Assembly: GCA_014529385.2 (NCBI GenBank)
Contig: CM043969.1
Coordinates: 15,437,446-15,501,445, forward strand
Length of the DNA: 64,000 bases
Source: Adiantum capillus-veneris
Taxonomy: Eukaryota > Streptophyta > Polypodiopsida > Polypodiales > Pteridaceae
Direction of reading: 5' to 3'
A program made the position numbers and the translations under genes. Shown here piece after piece: positions 21,905-33,785 of this stretch. Positions within the stretch are counted from its first letter, which is position 1. The number at the start of each line of letters is the position of its first letter. The notes beneath the pieces are model-generated. The model saw nothing but the letters and a program-made list of their open reading frames with translations. It did no database searches and was not told the DNA's origin.

Positions 21905-22380
21905 ACCTATGAATCAGAACAAAAGCAAAATTTCACCACACAAAGAGCTAGTCCAGAATACCCTGATGGTTCTTTCAAAATTGAAATTGGACCTAAATTG
22001 TTGATGTTGTGTGAGGAATTGTGTGCTACTAAAAAACCTAGCTAAATTTTGTTGATTAAAAGCAAGAACTAACAAGAACGGCTGTAAGCTCACAAAGCAA
22101 TTTTTGATAAGTTGCAGGTACTAGAGGATACTACCTAGCAAGTAAGATCAAACGGGGGATTCAAACTAGCTAATGAGGTAACTTGGTTTGGATTTTGCAA
22201 TACCAATTCTTCATGAATTTGCAATCAGAAAGATTGTACTAGAATAGGAATCCCAACATCTTTGACCAAGGAAGCAATCACTCAATGGAAGAAACCATGA
22301 ATCAGAGACCATTGCTGCCTTTAGAATCCATTCTAGAGGAGAGCTTCTTTGACACTTCGTCGCAAAGATCATACAGCGTC

Positions 22381-24830
22381 ATGACTGAGAATCTAACAAG
22401 TCAAACCCTAAGGGAACAGCTTCGATGGGGGCAGGTCCTTCTCAACCTGCATCTGATGTAAAATTTTTGTATTTGAAATTTCAATTTGAAAATGTGCTTA
22501 AGGCCAAAATCTATAAGGATGGAATGAACCGCTACTGTGTTAAGTTGAAAAACTAGCTGAGCGAGTTCAGAGACCTTGTAGATGTCGATTATGACATGGA
22601 TAAATATTTCAACCGAGAGGGAATGATGTACCTAGTGGTTCATAACCCTTTTATTGTGGATAAATGGGGGATGACTGGCACCAAGGACAAGGTAGATTAC
22701 GAGCTGGCCGATGAGCCACCCAAAATGGAGAAACAAAACGTAGTACTCAGACGCACCAATGAAACAGAGCGCCTTAATACAGACAACACATATGTGGGTC
22801 TATATAAGTTCAATAATGGAGAACAAACACTCTATTAAAGATGTGACGAACCCCACATTAAGGAACTGATTGACCATAAAAACCTATATTTTTTCACGTA
22901 CACGGAGTGGAGAAGTATTCAGGTGGTCATAATAGAGAAGTATGGCAAAAAATTACTCTCCAATGGATCGTAAGGAATTAGAGAGATATATATACTTTGG
23001 GGGACCACTCCACCAATACTATGTAAATTCAGAATAGGTAAAAACCACGACTACTAACTCAAGACCTGAGATTGTACATGTGAGCCCAATGAGAACCAAG
23101 GGGGAGGAGTGTTTTGGACATGAACCAGCTCCAAACACAGGGCCTTTAGGATCAACGGCATTTAGGCCTTTAGGATCAACGGCATCTAGGGCTTCCATGA
23201 ACACACATAGCGGCAGTACTATTCCTGATGTCACTTACACCACTAGAATCCCTCCGACTTGACGAACGTATAGAGGATAGCATATCACTGGTAGTACCAA
23301 GAGGAGATTATGAACCTAGAGAAACCACACCAAGAGGACCACCTGTTGTAAGAATGGTTGCAGAGGCCAAACGTATGCGACCATCTCAGGTGGAAAAAGG
23401 CATACCCAAAAAGTATAATGGATTAGGAGATCCGTATGCCCATGTTTTGATCTTCAAAAAAGTGTTGAGAGTGGAACAGGTAACTAATTTCCATACTCAA
23501 TATGAAGGTTTTGGGTTTCATTAGAAGGGACTGATTTGACTTGGTTCCAACCATTAAGCAACTTGGAATTCCCAAGTATTGAGCAACTTCTCTGAGAGTT
23601 CACTGAGGAATTCTCAAAGAGGGGGATCAAGCATAACACTGTCTCCCAGATCTATGCATTTAGGCAAAAGGAGAAAGAGAAAGTGAATGAAGCATCGCTT
23701 TGTTTCAAGGAGTATATAGAAGATTCCCTGCTCAATAACTACCTCAGGATGAAAGACTGTCAGTCCCTTTCATAGAAGGATTGCAAAATGACACACTCAA
23801 AAAGGACTTTCACTTGAAGGCATGTGTAACTTTTGAGCAAGTCACGAAAGAGGCGTTGTGTCTGCTAGATAATTGAAAGGCATATGGGGAGGTAACTAAA
23901 GACACAGTTGAGGGAATGCGTAGCCTCCTCTTCAACCACTAGTGAGTCCACAAAAAACTTGGGCGAGCAAAACCCAACTGTGCCAAATGTTGATCAAATG
24001 ATCGAGGAAGTGATCAAAAGGATAAACGAAGGAAACAAGACAAACCCAAACACACGGCAACCGCCCACCCAAAAATGTGACATTTGTGGAGGGGATCATC
24101 CAACCCAGTGGTACAACCTTCAACAAAGGCTAGGAGTAAACGCACAACGAGTATTGAAGTGGTGTGCTACCGAATAAAATGGAAAAACCATGAAATGCAC
24201 GAATGTTTCTATAATTGGAACTATGTTAGAGAGAGAAAATACGGACCACATGGAGGGCAACAATTTCCACCCCCTCCAAGGTACCAAGTAGGGCCAAATA
24301 ACGTAGTCCTAGGGCAAGAAAAACCTCAACCTATTTTGGGACATCAACCTCCCTTACCCCAGGAAGATAGGGCTATGGTAAGGATTTCTCAACCCATAAA
24401 ACCACTATCCGATCAGAGTATGGTCCAAGTAGTCTCATATGGGAAGATTTAGACAATACCTTTGAGAGGGGATTTGATGGGAATGCATACGCTCCGGAGA
24501 GACACAATCGAAGGATAATTCCTGAAGAGATGCCCGAGCCCTCATACATAGCACAGCCAACTAAAAACCATTACTTGGTCGATGAAAATATGCTTATGTT
24601 CATGGCAAACCAGGGCTACAAACCTAGGGGGTATCCTCCTAGAGCAAGACAACCGATGGGGGCTCCACAAGCTTCTCCACCACCTGTAGGATCATGCTAT
24701 GAATGTGGCGGTGATCATTAGGTAAGAGTTTGTCCAAACAAAGGAGAATGGGTAAAATTTTTTGGGTTCTATGATGGATATACTACTGACCATCTCATTT
24801 CACACTGTCCAAAAAACCCTGACAACAATG
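22381..24830 (+). pseudogene. Gag region of B
   Basis: Begins around an ATG at 22381 and contains D-K-Y-F-N-R-E-G-M-M-Y-L, later I-P-K-K-Y-N-G-L-G-D-P-Y-A-H-V and F-S-K-R-G-I-K (capsid-type region, 23390-23640), then a C-D-I-C-G-G-D-H knuckle near 24075 and a C-Y-E-C-G-G-D-H knuckle near 24700. Pro-rich segments lie between. Gag forms the particle and binds the RNA. Fossil with many breaks. Confidence 0.8.
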
Positions 24831-25750
24831 GGAAAGCAACCATGAATAAGATGGGGACTGTGCCAAGCTCAAGTGGATCAAAAACAAAACCAAACATTCC
24901 AATAAACACAATAACTAGAGCTCAAGCACATGAAGCAGCGAGGAACATCCCAGCTAGCCGAACACAAATAGAAAATTTGTCTGTTGAACCCCTAGTTAAT
25001 CCTGGAAGGCAAAACGAGACAAGATGAAAGCCAAAAGAGAAAAAGTAAAAACGGCATTGGTAACCAAATTACTGCAAATAGAGGAACAACTGCAAAGGGA
25101 AAGATACCTTAAGGGAAACAACAAGATAAAAAAACCATCGGTTATACCATCGAGAGGATCTGTCTTGGTAGACAAGGTTTCAAACCTTTGGACACAATTT
25201 TAAAAGCTTACAATGCAAGGCTAAAGCCTATAACCAAACCCAAGAGGATAGGTGGTTAGCGTACCCTCATCCGGGCTATGAGAAAGAGAGGCTAAAGCTA
25301 TGCAAGGAGCTCATCCAAGCCGCTCAAGCGCTTATGGAACCATCAGTTCCTACTGCTCCAAAAACTGAGGTATTAATCCGAGAGAAAGTTTAGGAGTTAG
25401 AGGGGCGGGGAATTGAAAAGGAAGACCAACCAGATACTGTAAAGGAAACACCATTGGATACAAGGGTGGCAACCAATACAACAGATGGAATCTTTTCTCA
25501 AGTACCACTACTGATTCCGGAAGTAGAAGAAGAATGGCCTCAGGAGCTATGGGAACAGATCAAGAATAGAAAAGATGGAAGTGCTACACTTCTATCAGCT
25601 CCCATCACAGAGATCCACTTGGAGCATGGGCTCTACCCAAATGCATCAATTACTGTATGGCGATGCAGGTACAGTGATATCGGAAGACAGTAAACCGCAG
25701 TCATTGAAAACTTTACCTTCATTCATTGGTAACCATGAAATGTGATCGGA
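24831..25750 (+). pseudogene. Gag-protease linker of B
   Basis: Broken coding sequence, Lys/Glu- and Thr-rich, between the second zinc knuckle and the protease. The better stretches encode V-P-L-L-I-P-E-V-E-E-E-W-P-Q-E-L-W (25500-25555). No domain recognised. Confidence 0.55.
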
Positions 25751-25751
25751 G

Positions 25752-26438
25752 GTGAATAAAGTACCATCTCAATGGAAGGCCAATCCTAAGATGATGGATA
25801 CCAAAACTCTTCATGAGTTGATGTCATCCCCTATCTGTTGTACACTAACTCTGTTAGAGTTACTGCAAATCAGAACGCAACTTTGGGAGGAGGTCGGGAG
25901 AAATTTGAAAAACATAGGGTTGATAATTCCGCCACCCAATGTTTCTCCAAACACACTAAAGACGCAACCCTCAAAAAAAACTAAACATGATCTAGTGCCA
26001 GTGAACAAGGTAGGGGATTATTGTGAAGGAGAAGAAGGAAATACTACCCTATCAGTGGAGTACAAAGAGGTTAAGTCGATAGCAATATTGGATAGTGGGG
26101 TTGGAATAGACATAGCTACCAAAGCAATGTGGAAAAAATGGGGGACACTTGCTCCCCAAAAGGCTAAAATGAAATTTCAATTAGCAGATGGATATTTGGA
26201 AAGACCAATTAGCATCGTAGAGCAGATTGTGGTAACCTCTTGTGGAATTGCATATGAACACACATTTTCTTTTATGAATTTCAACAAGAGTAGCAATTTT
26301 GACATCATATTGGGCAGACCATTCATGCGTCAGCTCAAAATGGTGCAAGATTGGGGTTACGACTATATCTATCTAAGGAACAAGGATGTCACTATGAAAA
26401 TTAATGTCACGGATCATAGCTATAGAGATGTAGAATAA
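25752..26438 (+). pseudogene. Retropepsin-like protease domain 1 (B)
   Basis: A 228-codon frame with S-I-A-I-L-D-S-G-V-G-I-D-I-A-T near 26072-26118 and F-D-I-I-L-G-R-P-F-M-R-Q-L at 26298-26336, the two hallmark motifs of a plant Gypsy protease in the usual position before RT. The first ~90 residues form a linker. Homologous to the protease of A1 and C. Fossil. Confidence 0.88.
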
Positions 26439-27489
26439 ACCCCAGGAGAAGACTTGAACTCCACCACTGACCAAGAAGGGGGAATACCGTCTTGGCGCAA
26501 AACAAAGCTCACCAGTGGATAGAAGAAGCTTTCGAAGATGAAGCATTCTTGATAGGACTACACAAGATGAGGCATATATACCAGAGCGTTTTCTAGAAGA
26601 GATGTTCGAACCTTTTGATGGCAACAGATACTAGCCACTCTTGATGTTTGTGTAAACGAGGTGACCCTCACCAAATTCTGCGATGAGGAAGGATATGATA
26701 TCATTCCATTTCAGATGTTGGGTGTCAGCCTAAATCCAAAATATTGTGGGAAGTCCCTGCCTGACGAGGAGGGGATTGCCGATTGCCGACACATAGTGGA
26801 TGAAATCTCAGTAAGATACCTTGATCAAATGGACTAAGATGATTTCCGTGACTCAATTGATAAGCTATTAGAGGACAATGTAGACGATGAGCTGTCTAGT
26901 AGCTCAAGTCAGAACATCAAACAGAAGGATCAACGAGTGATCTACTATGATTTCCTGAACCAAAATCCTCGAAGACAGCACAAACATCAAGATAAACATA
27001 AAAACAATCGAAACAAGCCCAACGAAGAGTCAGTACCTCTATTAACCAAAAAAACACAGTACGTAAGGTTAGTAGAAGCAACTGACTACCTCAAAGACGG
27101 GATATCAAAGAGATACATGAAACTTGACTCGAGTAAAACAAAAACAAAAAAGAACACACAAAAACCAAAAAAAGAGAGAAATTCAGATAAATTGATGAAG
27201 TTGTTCAAAATGGAGCGCAAAATCAAATACAATGAACTGAAACGAGCCTTGAAGGAAATTTGGACAATAGAAATGTAAGCTAACAAGGAATCCAACGATC
27301 ATATATTTGATGCACCTTCCCACTATAAGAAGTATACTATTCATGGTGCAAAAAGCCAAACAAGATCCCAAAGACCCAGGAACTTCATATGATGGGCTTG
27401 AAAAAGCCAAATGCATCAACTTAGCAGAACCAGGCCAGGGGCCTAAACCGGCATACATCACCACAGACCTTACTGACAAAGAAGAGTGA
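26439..27489 (+). pseudogene. Protease-RT linker of B
   Basis: Broken, highly charged (Lys/Asn/Glu) coding sequence; the stretch 27110-27280 is Lys-rich (K-T-K-T-K-K-N-T-Q-K). No domain recognised. Confidence 0.55.
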
Positions 27490-28589
27490 CTTCATGTCAA
27501 TACGCTCAAAGAATACAAAGATGTCTTTGTATGGTTATACAAAGATCTAAAGGGGATAGATCCTGAGATCTATCAGCACACGATACCCCTCAAGTGTGAT
27601 GCCAGACCACACAGACAACGTCCTTACACTTACAATGAGACTTTTGCCAAGAAAATTAAGAAAGAGATAGACAAATTGAAGGATGCCCAGTTTATCTATG
27701 AGATTGAACACACAGATTGGGTGTCCCCTATTGTGGTAGTACCCAAAAAGAATAGCAAACTACATTTCTGTGCAACCCTCAAACAAGTAAATGCAGCCAC
27801 CATCAGGGATAACTATCCACTACCAATAACGGTCATGTTATTGAGAGGGTAGTAGGGAAAGAGGCCTACAGTTTTCTGGATGGGTTCTCAGGCTAGAATC
27901 AGTTGATAAGTAAAGCAGAAGATCAGCATAAGATAGCTTTTGCAACAGAGTGGGGTATATTTTCCTATAGGGTAATGCCTTCCGGTCTGCCCAATGCCCC
28001 TGCTACATTCCAAAGACTAATGAGTCATGCATTCAAGGAATATCTCAGACAATTTCTAGATATTTACATGGATGATCTTTGTGTTCATTCTCATCAAAGA
28101 AGTGACCAGATAACTCATCTAGGAAAAGTCTTTGAAAAGTACGGAACGCATCGTATTTGCTTAAACCTGGAAAAATGCATCTTCATGGTAAGACAAGGTA
28201 AAATTTTGGGCCACATTGTGTCCAAAAAAGAAAATTCCACTGATCAAGAGAAGGTACAAAAAATTTCCGCACTATTGAGACCAACGAAGATGAAGGAAGT
28301 CCAGGCATTTATGGGGCATTGTGGGTACTACACGTGTTTCATATATATGTATGTTTTAATAGCTAAGCCGTTGTACGCCCTCATTGCTAAGTTCGAATGG
28401 ACGAAAGAATGCGAGCAAGCTTTCCATAGATTGAAGCAACAATTAATTTCTGCTCCAATTTTGCAAGCCCCTAACTGGAGCAAAATTTTTCATGTTCATG
28501 TTGATGCATCAGCCTATACCATCGGATGCATATTAGCCCACCCAGGAGAGAAGAAAATGGATTTTCCCATTTGCTACTCTAGTCGATAG
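27490..28589 (+). pseudogene. Reverse transcriptase and start of RNase H (B)
   Basis: Contains W-V-S-P-I-V-V-V-P-K-K, N-A-A-T-I-R-D-N-Y-P-L-P, M-P-S-G-L-P-N-A-P-A-T-F, I-Y-M-D-D-L (catalytic YMDD, near 28064), G-H-I-V-S-K, and F-H-V-H-V-D-A-S (RNase H start, near 28490). Order and spacing are those of Ty3/Gypsy RT. Fossil. Confidence 0.93.
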
Positions 28590-28619
28590 CTAAACAATGC
28601 AGAGAAAAATTATACCACT

Positions 28620-28815
28620 ATGGAAAGAGAAGGTCTGGGTATGATATATGCTGTCAAACAATTTAGACACTACCTTCTTGCAAACAAGTTTGTGTTCTTT
28701 GTGGATCACCAAGCACTACTATATCTAGTAAAAAAATCTTGCAACACTAGAAGAATTGTTCGTTGGTTTATACTATTGCTTGAGTTTGACTTCATGGTAG
28801 CCGTAAAAAAGGGGA

Positions 28816-28818
<3 letters not shown>
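28620..28818 (+). pseudogene. RNase H remainder (B)
   Basis: Encodes Y-A-V-K-Q-F-R-H-Y-L-L, F-V-D-H-Q-A-L-L-Y-L and L-L-E-F-D-F-M-V, matching A1 RNase H. Ends at the (AC)n run. No second, archaeal-type RNase H of the Tat kind is visible in the ~500 bases before the integrase zinc finger. Fossil. Confidence 0.85.

Positions 28819-28898
<80 letters not shown>
28819..28898. repeat. (AC)40 microsatellite within B pol
   Basis: Eighty bases of pure AC dinucleotide between RNase H and integrase. A1 has no such run at the equivalent place. Confidence 0.97.
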
Positions 28899-28900
<2 letters not shown>

Positions 28901-29390
28901 AGGAAATCATCTTTCATGACTGTTTCATGGAGAGTCACTTGAGGGTGTTGATGATGATCTTCTCGATTCGTATCTGTTTAACATCAAAATGGTCCTGAGA
29001 TCGAGCAAAGAGGTCATTCCTCTACTCACAAATAGGTCATTACAGATAGAAACACAACCATCAATTATACATCAAACAAAAAATCTCCAGCTTTTAGTAG
29101 GACGCTTGTACAAACATGGTAAGGATGGGATATTGAGACTATGTGTACAGCTCAAAGAATCCACCTACTATCTCAAATAGGCTCATATACAAAATACGGG
29201 ATTTCACTATGGATAAATGCAGACAGGCCAACGGCCAAAGAGACTGGGAGTCTAATGGCCGAACATGGAACACAGTGTCCATACATATGTAAGATCATGT
29301 GATAGTTGTACAAAACAACCTACAGTGAAACATGCCACCCTATTTTGAGTAGTATAAGCACCCAAATGGAGTACTCACATAGCTGAGTAC

Positions 29391-30540
29391 TTGGAAAACA
29401 AGACCTTCCCAGAGGGATGGGGTAAGGCAATAATGAAAATTGTAGAAGAAGAGGCCAAACACTATCTGCTCATTGCCAACCAACTGTATAGGTGGGGAAA
29501 GGACAAACAACTACGGTCGTGTGCTATAGAGAGCGAGTATTACGTTATCTTAGAACAAGCACACTCAAGACATCCAGGGGGACATTTCTTTGCTGATAAA
29601 ACGACAAAGCTTGTGCTACACTCAGGGATATGGTGGCCAACCCTGTTTATGGATGCAGAGACCTATGTCAAATGATTTGATGAATGTCAACGCACAAAAC
29701 CACCCCTACAGAGATATGAAATCTCACTAAGGCCAATGATGTTTCCAAATGGGGCATTGACTTCATTGGTCCCATCATGATATAGGTCACACTCACAATA
29801 CATCATAGTAGAAACAAACTACATGAAAAAATAGGCGGAAGAAAAGGTGACCCAAAAAAAAACTACAGCTCAATTCCTTTTCGAACACACCTTTACGAGA
29901 TATGTTCTACCCATAGAAATAACGAGCAATAGGGGAACACACTTTTTAAACGACGTCATTGAAAGCCTCCTTCAAAAATTCATGGTGGTCCATCACAAAT
30001 CAGCACCCTATTATTCCCAAGCTAATGGGCAAGCAAAGAGTACCAACAAAATCTTATGCACCTACTCACCAAAATAGTCAGTGACTCAAGAAATGATTGG
30101 GATCAAAAGCTATACATAGCCTTATGGGCTTACAGAGTAGAGTTTAAAACTTCCATCGGCAAGACTCCCTTTAACCAAGTATTTGAGATCAATGCGATCC
30201 TACGATTTGAATTCTTAATCAAAACCCTAATAGTGGCAACACAATTAGGATGGACGGGCAATGAGCTATTGGAGAGACTAGACAACTTGGAACAATTAGA
30301 TGAAACCCGACTTAGAGCGATAGTTGAAGGCTCTCCATGATCAACACATAATTAACAAGGAGTTTCAAAAAGGGGATTACGTTTTAATGTATACCCTCAA
30401 ACAACACTCCAAAAAACTCAAAAAGCACGATATGGGGCCTTTTATAATACATCATATATCACAAAGTGGCGCCATCAAGCTTGCAGCATTAGCAGATGAG
30501 GAGATGACTAATTGTGGACAAGTGTCCACAGATTAAAAAA
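29391..30540 (+). pseudogene. Integrase (B)
   Basis: Zinc-finger part with H-S-R-H-P-G-G-H-F and C-x2-C (C-Q-R-T-K near 29690), then catalytic-core motifs around 29900-30030 (G-T-H-F-L-N, H-H-K-S-A-P-Y-Y-S-Q-A-N-G-Q-A), and the C-terminal G-D-Y-V-L-M-Y-T-L-K and G-P-F-I-I-H-H-I segments. Homologous to A1 integrase. Fossil. Confidence 0.88.
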
Positions 30541-30581
30541 ATATCTTCTTTCATTGACACCAGAAGAACTCGAAACAATAC

Positions 30582-31040
30582 ATGCGGCAGCTCAATGTAG
30601 AAGTCAAGATTCGAGAACAGGTACAGCAGGAATCCAAAATAAGAATATTTAAGCGCAAGGAGCAACCAAACTCTCAAAGAAAAGCACATCAAAATGATGG
30701 TATCGATGCTACTCCGATAGCATCCATACAAATGCTAGCTACATGGTTAGGAGGAATGGATATACGCATTAATTTACAACTTGCCGATGGCACCACCAAG
30801 CGAGCATTAGTGGACACTGGGGCCAGAGCTAATGTAGTTAACTACTCCACTTTCAAAAAAATCACATGGGAACCTCTGATGCCAAACACAATGGGGTTTA
30901 AAGTAGCAAACTAAGACACAATGGATAGTCTGGCCCACATAAATTTACCAATCACTATTGATGGAACAATTTATCCGCATCAGTTTCATGTGGTTGACGA
31001 TCAACATCTTAACATGCCATGGATGCGCACTTATCAAGCC
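30582..31040 (+). pseudogene. Second aspartic-protease-like domain, after integrase (B)
   Basis: After a Gln/Lys-rich linker the frame encodes I-N-L-Q-L-A-D-G-T-T-K-R-A-L-V-D-T-G-A-R-A-N-V-V (active-site-type D-T-G-A at 30813-30824), and a little further L-P-I-T-I-D-G-T-I-Y, H-Q-F-H-V-V-D and L-N-M-P-W-M, which sit where the second half of a retropepsin would. Element A1 has the same order (integrase, basic linker, L-L-D-T-G-A). This is separate from the usual protease at 25752-26438. Role unknown; a second maturation enzyme or a structural relic are both possible. Fossil. Confidence 0.7.
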
Positions 31041-31560
31041 ACGCCAAACTGACAGGACAATACCTTATAGTTCAAACAAGAGGATCAATCTTTTGCCACG
31101 CTCTTTGCGCAAACAGACAATGTATGGGAACCTCTACCATTGCCACATACACCAGTTCAGCGATATTCCACAACCGTGGTCAAGAAAATATGGTTTAGAA
31201 TATCCATCATGCAAAACAATCCTAAGGAATTGTGGATACCAAAACGACAAAACGATACAAGTCCGCCTACATTGCCTCCACAGAAATTCGACCTCGCCAA
31301 ATTTCCCACGGCTTTTGTCAGACAACCAAAAAATGTCAAGTGGGTATGGAAGCCAAAACAAACTCGCTCACACAATGCCTCTTCTAGGGAATCCACCAAC
31401 AAGCAATTTTAGTGGCAAACAAAATAAAGCCCTCAAGCAAGACAACCAGCATCATAACAACTTCTGCAGGTCACCATCAAACCCAGGGCGCGTCTTCTAC
31501 AATTACTATTGTTTGGACCACGCAGCTTCAATGTGACCTCGCAACCAACAACCACTGAAC
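31041..31560 (+). pseudogene. C-terminal tail after second protease-like domain (B)
   Basis: Broken coding sequence including E-L-W-I-P-K-R-Q and V-K-W-V-W-K-P-K-Q (31140-31412), which recall the W-[VI]-P-K motifs in family A. In copy C such motifs also directly follow a protease-like domain. Confidence 0.5.
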
Positions 31561-31905
31561 ATATTGTTCAACACCCCTCTCTTGCACAACATTTTTTTCC
31601 CCCATGCATAGCCTCCATTAGCATCATAGAGCCACACTATATGGCTATGCATAGACACGTGCTTTGTTCCCATGCACTCACTGTGAACTAGAGACCCAAA
31701 TCATTGGGAATCAAGGCAATGACAGATATCAGGCAAAACATGGTTACAAGAAATAGATATAGTCGAGACGAAAAAAACATGGCCATAAACTAGAAAATGG
31801 AGCAAACTAAGGAAAAACATGTCCAAATTTGAAAATATTTCACCACTGTACTAGGAATACCTATGGAAACATATGTACAAAGGAACTATAACAAAATTCT
31901 TCCCA

Positions 31906-32309
31906 ACATGAATCACGATCCATGTACCTTTTTCTGCAATCCAAGAAAAACCCATGCCATCTGATCTAGTATGCTAAAAAATACCAAGCCATGAAGTTTC
32001 AAGCCAATTGAGTTCCAAAATCCACTTCAAATGCCAAAATTCTCTAAGTCTGCAAAAGATTTTGAAAATTAGTCCAAGTGTCAAACCATTGATCCAAATC
32101 CCAAAACTTTTGAACCAAGGCATCACCTAGATAAACCCTTTCAGAAGGTATCATCAGATTTCCAAAATGTTGCCCAACATGGATCGCGATCCATGTACCT
32201 CAAACCCTAAATCTAGAGAAAATTGCACAGTAGCATCCCCATATGCCTAAGAACAACTTCCCCTAGTTGGAATTTCAAAATTCTTACCAACATGGATCGC
32301 GATCCATGT
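31906..32309. repeat. Three copies of the 20 bp palindrome, downstream of pol (B)
   Basis: Copies at 31906-31925, 32177-32196 and 32290-32309; the last two are perfect ACATGGATCGCGATCCATGT. Each is preceded by CCCAAC or ACCAAC. Together with the four upstream copies they bracket gag-pol. The spacer 31560-32480 is otherwise non-coding. Confidence 0.92.
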
Positions 32310-32479
32310 TCCTTTGTGCCAAAATTCATCTGTTACATTTTATCCTTGTACCTATAGTAATCCTAGATGCACTGGTGAAATTTGGGGTAGCGTTGACAAA
32401 GTTATGCTCATTTTTTATTTTATGGTCAAGTTTGCAACTTTTTGACAGTTCTGATCAATGGCTAAAACCTATTTTCAAT

Positions 32480-33193
32480 GATAAAATTTACCATAAGATG
32501 CCTCGAAGGAAAGCACAAAGGGAGTGGAATACTGCACCTTATGAGATAACTGATATCTCCTCAAATGAGAAAGCTCATATCACATAATAGGTACTTGAAT
32601 CAATACCGGCTAACATCTTTATCGGAAGGTTTAAGGCCACAGACGGAGAAATAGTAAAGGCCACTATCTTCCCACGAGAATTGTGGACACTGCACCAAAA
32701 GCCAGAAGTGCAAGCAGGGGGCAGATGCCTATAGTTAGATAGATTTTAGACGAGCTCATGAGCTCATAAGTTCAATTCAGTACAATGGGGAAGCCACTCT
32801 AACAAAGATGGGGTAGTATTCAAGGTAAGATCACATCAGAAATAATCAATCAAGCCCCCCACTTGCAGCAAGGGATGCACAATCTATTGCAAAAGACAAA
32901 GGCAATAGAGAACGATAAAGCTTTCCTGAAGCAAAGAGGTCACAAGCTAGCATATTAGGATTTGATATACTCGGAAACTGAATTTCCCTTGCACCTTATA
33001 TTGCAACACTTCAAAGTGCAGAATCCACCCAGATATACAGAACCATTGTTGCACATGTCGGTAGTAATGGCAATGGGCTTGGCACAGAGAAGAGTGGTGA
33101 GCTGCGATTTTGGAAATTACCTCCTCGACAACATTGTCGAAGCAAACCTAAAGGGGAGCCAAAAAAGCAAGGCCTATATGAATGCGGGACCAA
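32480..33193 (+). pseudogene. Extra 3' coding region of B, first part
   Basis: Broken coding sequence starting around M-P-R-R-K-A-Q-R-E-W (32497) with I-P-A-N-I-F-I-G-R-F, and a better-preserved stretch (32960-33190) encoding F-P-L-H-L-I-L-Q-H-F, M-A-M-G-L-A-Q-R-R-V-V-S-C-D-F-G-N-Y and K-A-Y-M-N-A-G-P-M. Mostly helical in appearance. No family recognised. Interrupted by element E. Confidence 0.55.
33189..33193 (+). repeat. Target-site duplication ACCAA (left of E)
   Basis: ACCAA directly before the E LTR; the same five bases follow the right LTR at 37565-37569. Confidence 0.9.
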
Positions 33194-33479
33194 TGTTAAG
33201 CCTAGGGAATTTTGGATGTTTTACCTTAGTGGAATTCGAAATATCATCTTTTGTATTTTTGGGATTCCAAGGGGTGTTCTTAGGAAAGGGTGTTGCCCAT
33301 TAGTATTCTCGAACTATGTAACTGTCGATCAATGTCTGTTTGGGAATATGATGACGGAAGTTATGGCGGAATTAGTATGTTTCTGTTTTTGTGTTCTGTT
33401 CCAGTTCCAGCTCCAATTTCTGTTCTAGTTCCATTTTGACTCCTATGTTTGCCCGTTCTGAATGTCTATACCTTAAACA
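33194..33479 (+). repeat. 5' LTR of E
   Basis: TGTTAAGCCTAGGG to CCTTAAACA. Compared with the right LTR it has an additional stretch of the TTCCAGTTCC / TTCTGTTCTAG kind near 33416-33430. Confidence 0.9.
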
Positions 33480-33785
33480 CTTGGCGATCACGGTGTATGT
33501 GTGACGTAGCATGGACGGATTCAGATTTCTCTTATGGGAGCGAGTGCTGAAGAGATGAAAGTAGTTACTAAATGAAGGGAAGACGTTCCAGTTTCTGTTC
33601 CAGTTCCAGTTTCTGTTCTAGTTCCATTTTGACTCCTGTGTTTTCCTGTTCTGAATGTCTGTACCTTAAAAACTTGGCGATCACGGTGTATGTGTGACAT
33701 AGCATGGACGGATTCAGATTTCTCTTGTGGGAGCGAGTGCTAAAGAGACAAAAGTAGTTACTAAATGAATGGAAGACGTTCAAAA
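33420..33785 (+). repeat. ~180 bp tandem duplication covering the E LTR end and primer site
   Basis: Units about 33420-33604 and 33605-33785 share TTCTAGTTCCATTTTGACTC, CTTGGCGATCACGGTGTATG and AGTAGTTACTAAATGAA in the same order. The second unit therefore holds another LTR-end-like and primer-site-like sequence. Confidence 0.88.
33480..33500 (+). other. Candidate primer binding site of E
   Basis: TTGGCGATCACGGTGTATG follows the LTR within two bases; the TGGCG start is typical of plant primer sites, but I cannot name the tRNA. Confidence 0.45.

Larger units (their letters stand above)
16530..22380 (+). other. Long non-coding leader of B
   Basis: About 5.85 kb between primer site and gag with no frame that looks coding. 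Holds a short perfect hairpin (17051-17081), the ~152 bp tandem array (18848-20457) and four copies of the 20 bp palindrome (20930-21904). Outside those I see AT-rich sequence only. A leader of this length is unusual; Ogre-like plant elements are known for long leaders with an extra frame, but none is visible here. Confidence 0.75.

Noticed and set aside
28620-28901. RNase H frame ending in Thr-His repeats
   Set aside because: The Thr-His tail is the (AC)n microsatellite and not part of the protein.
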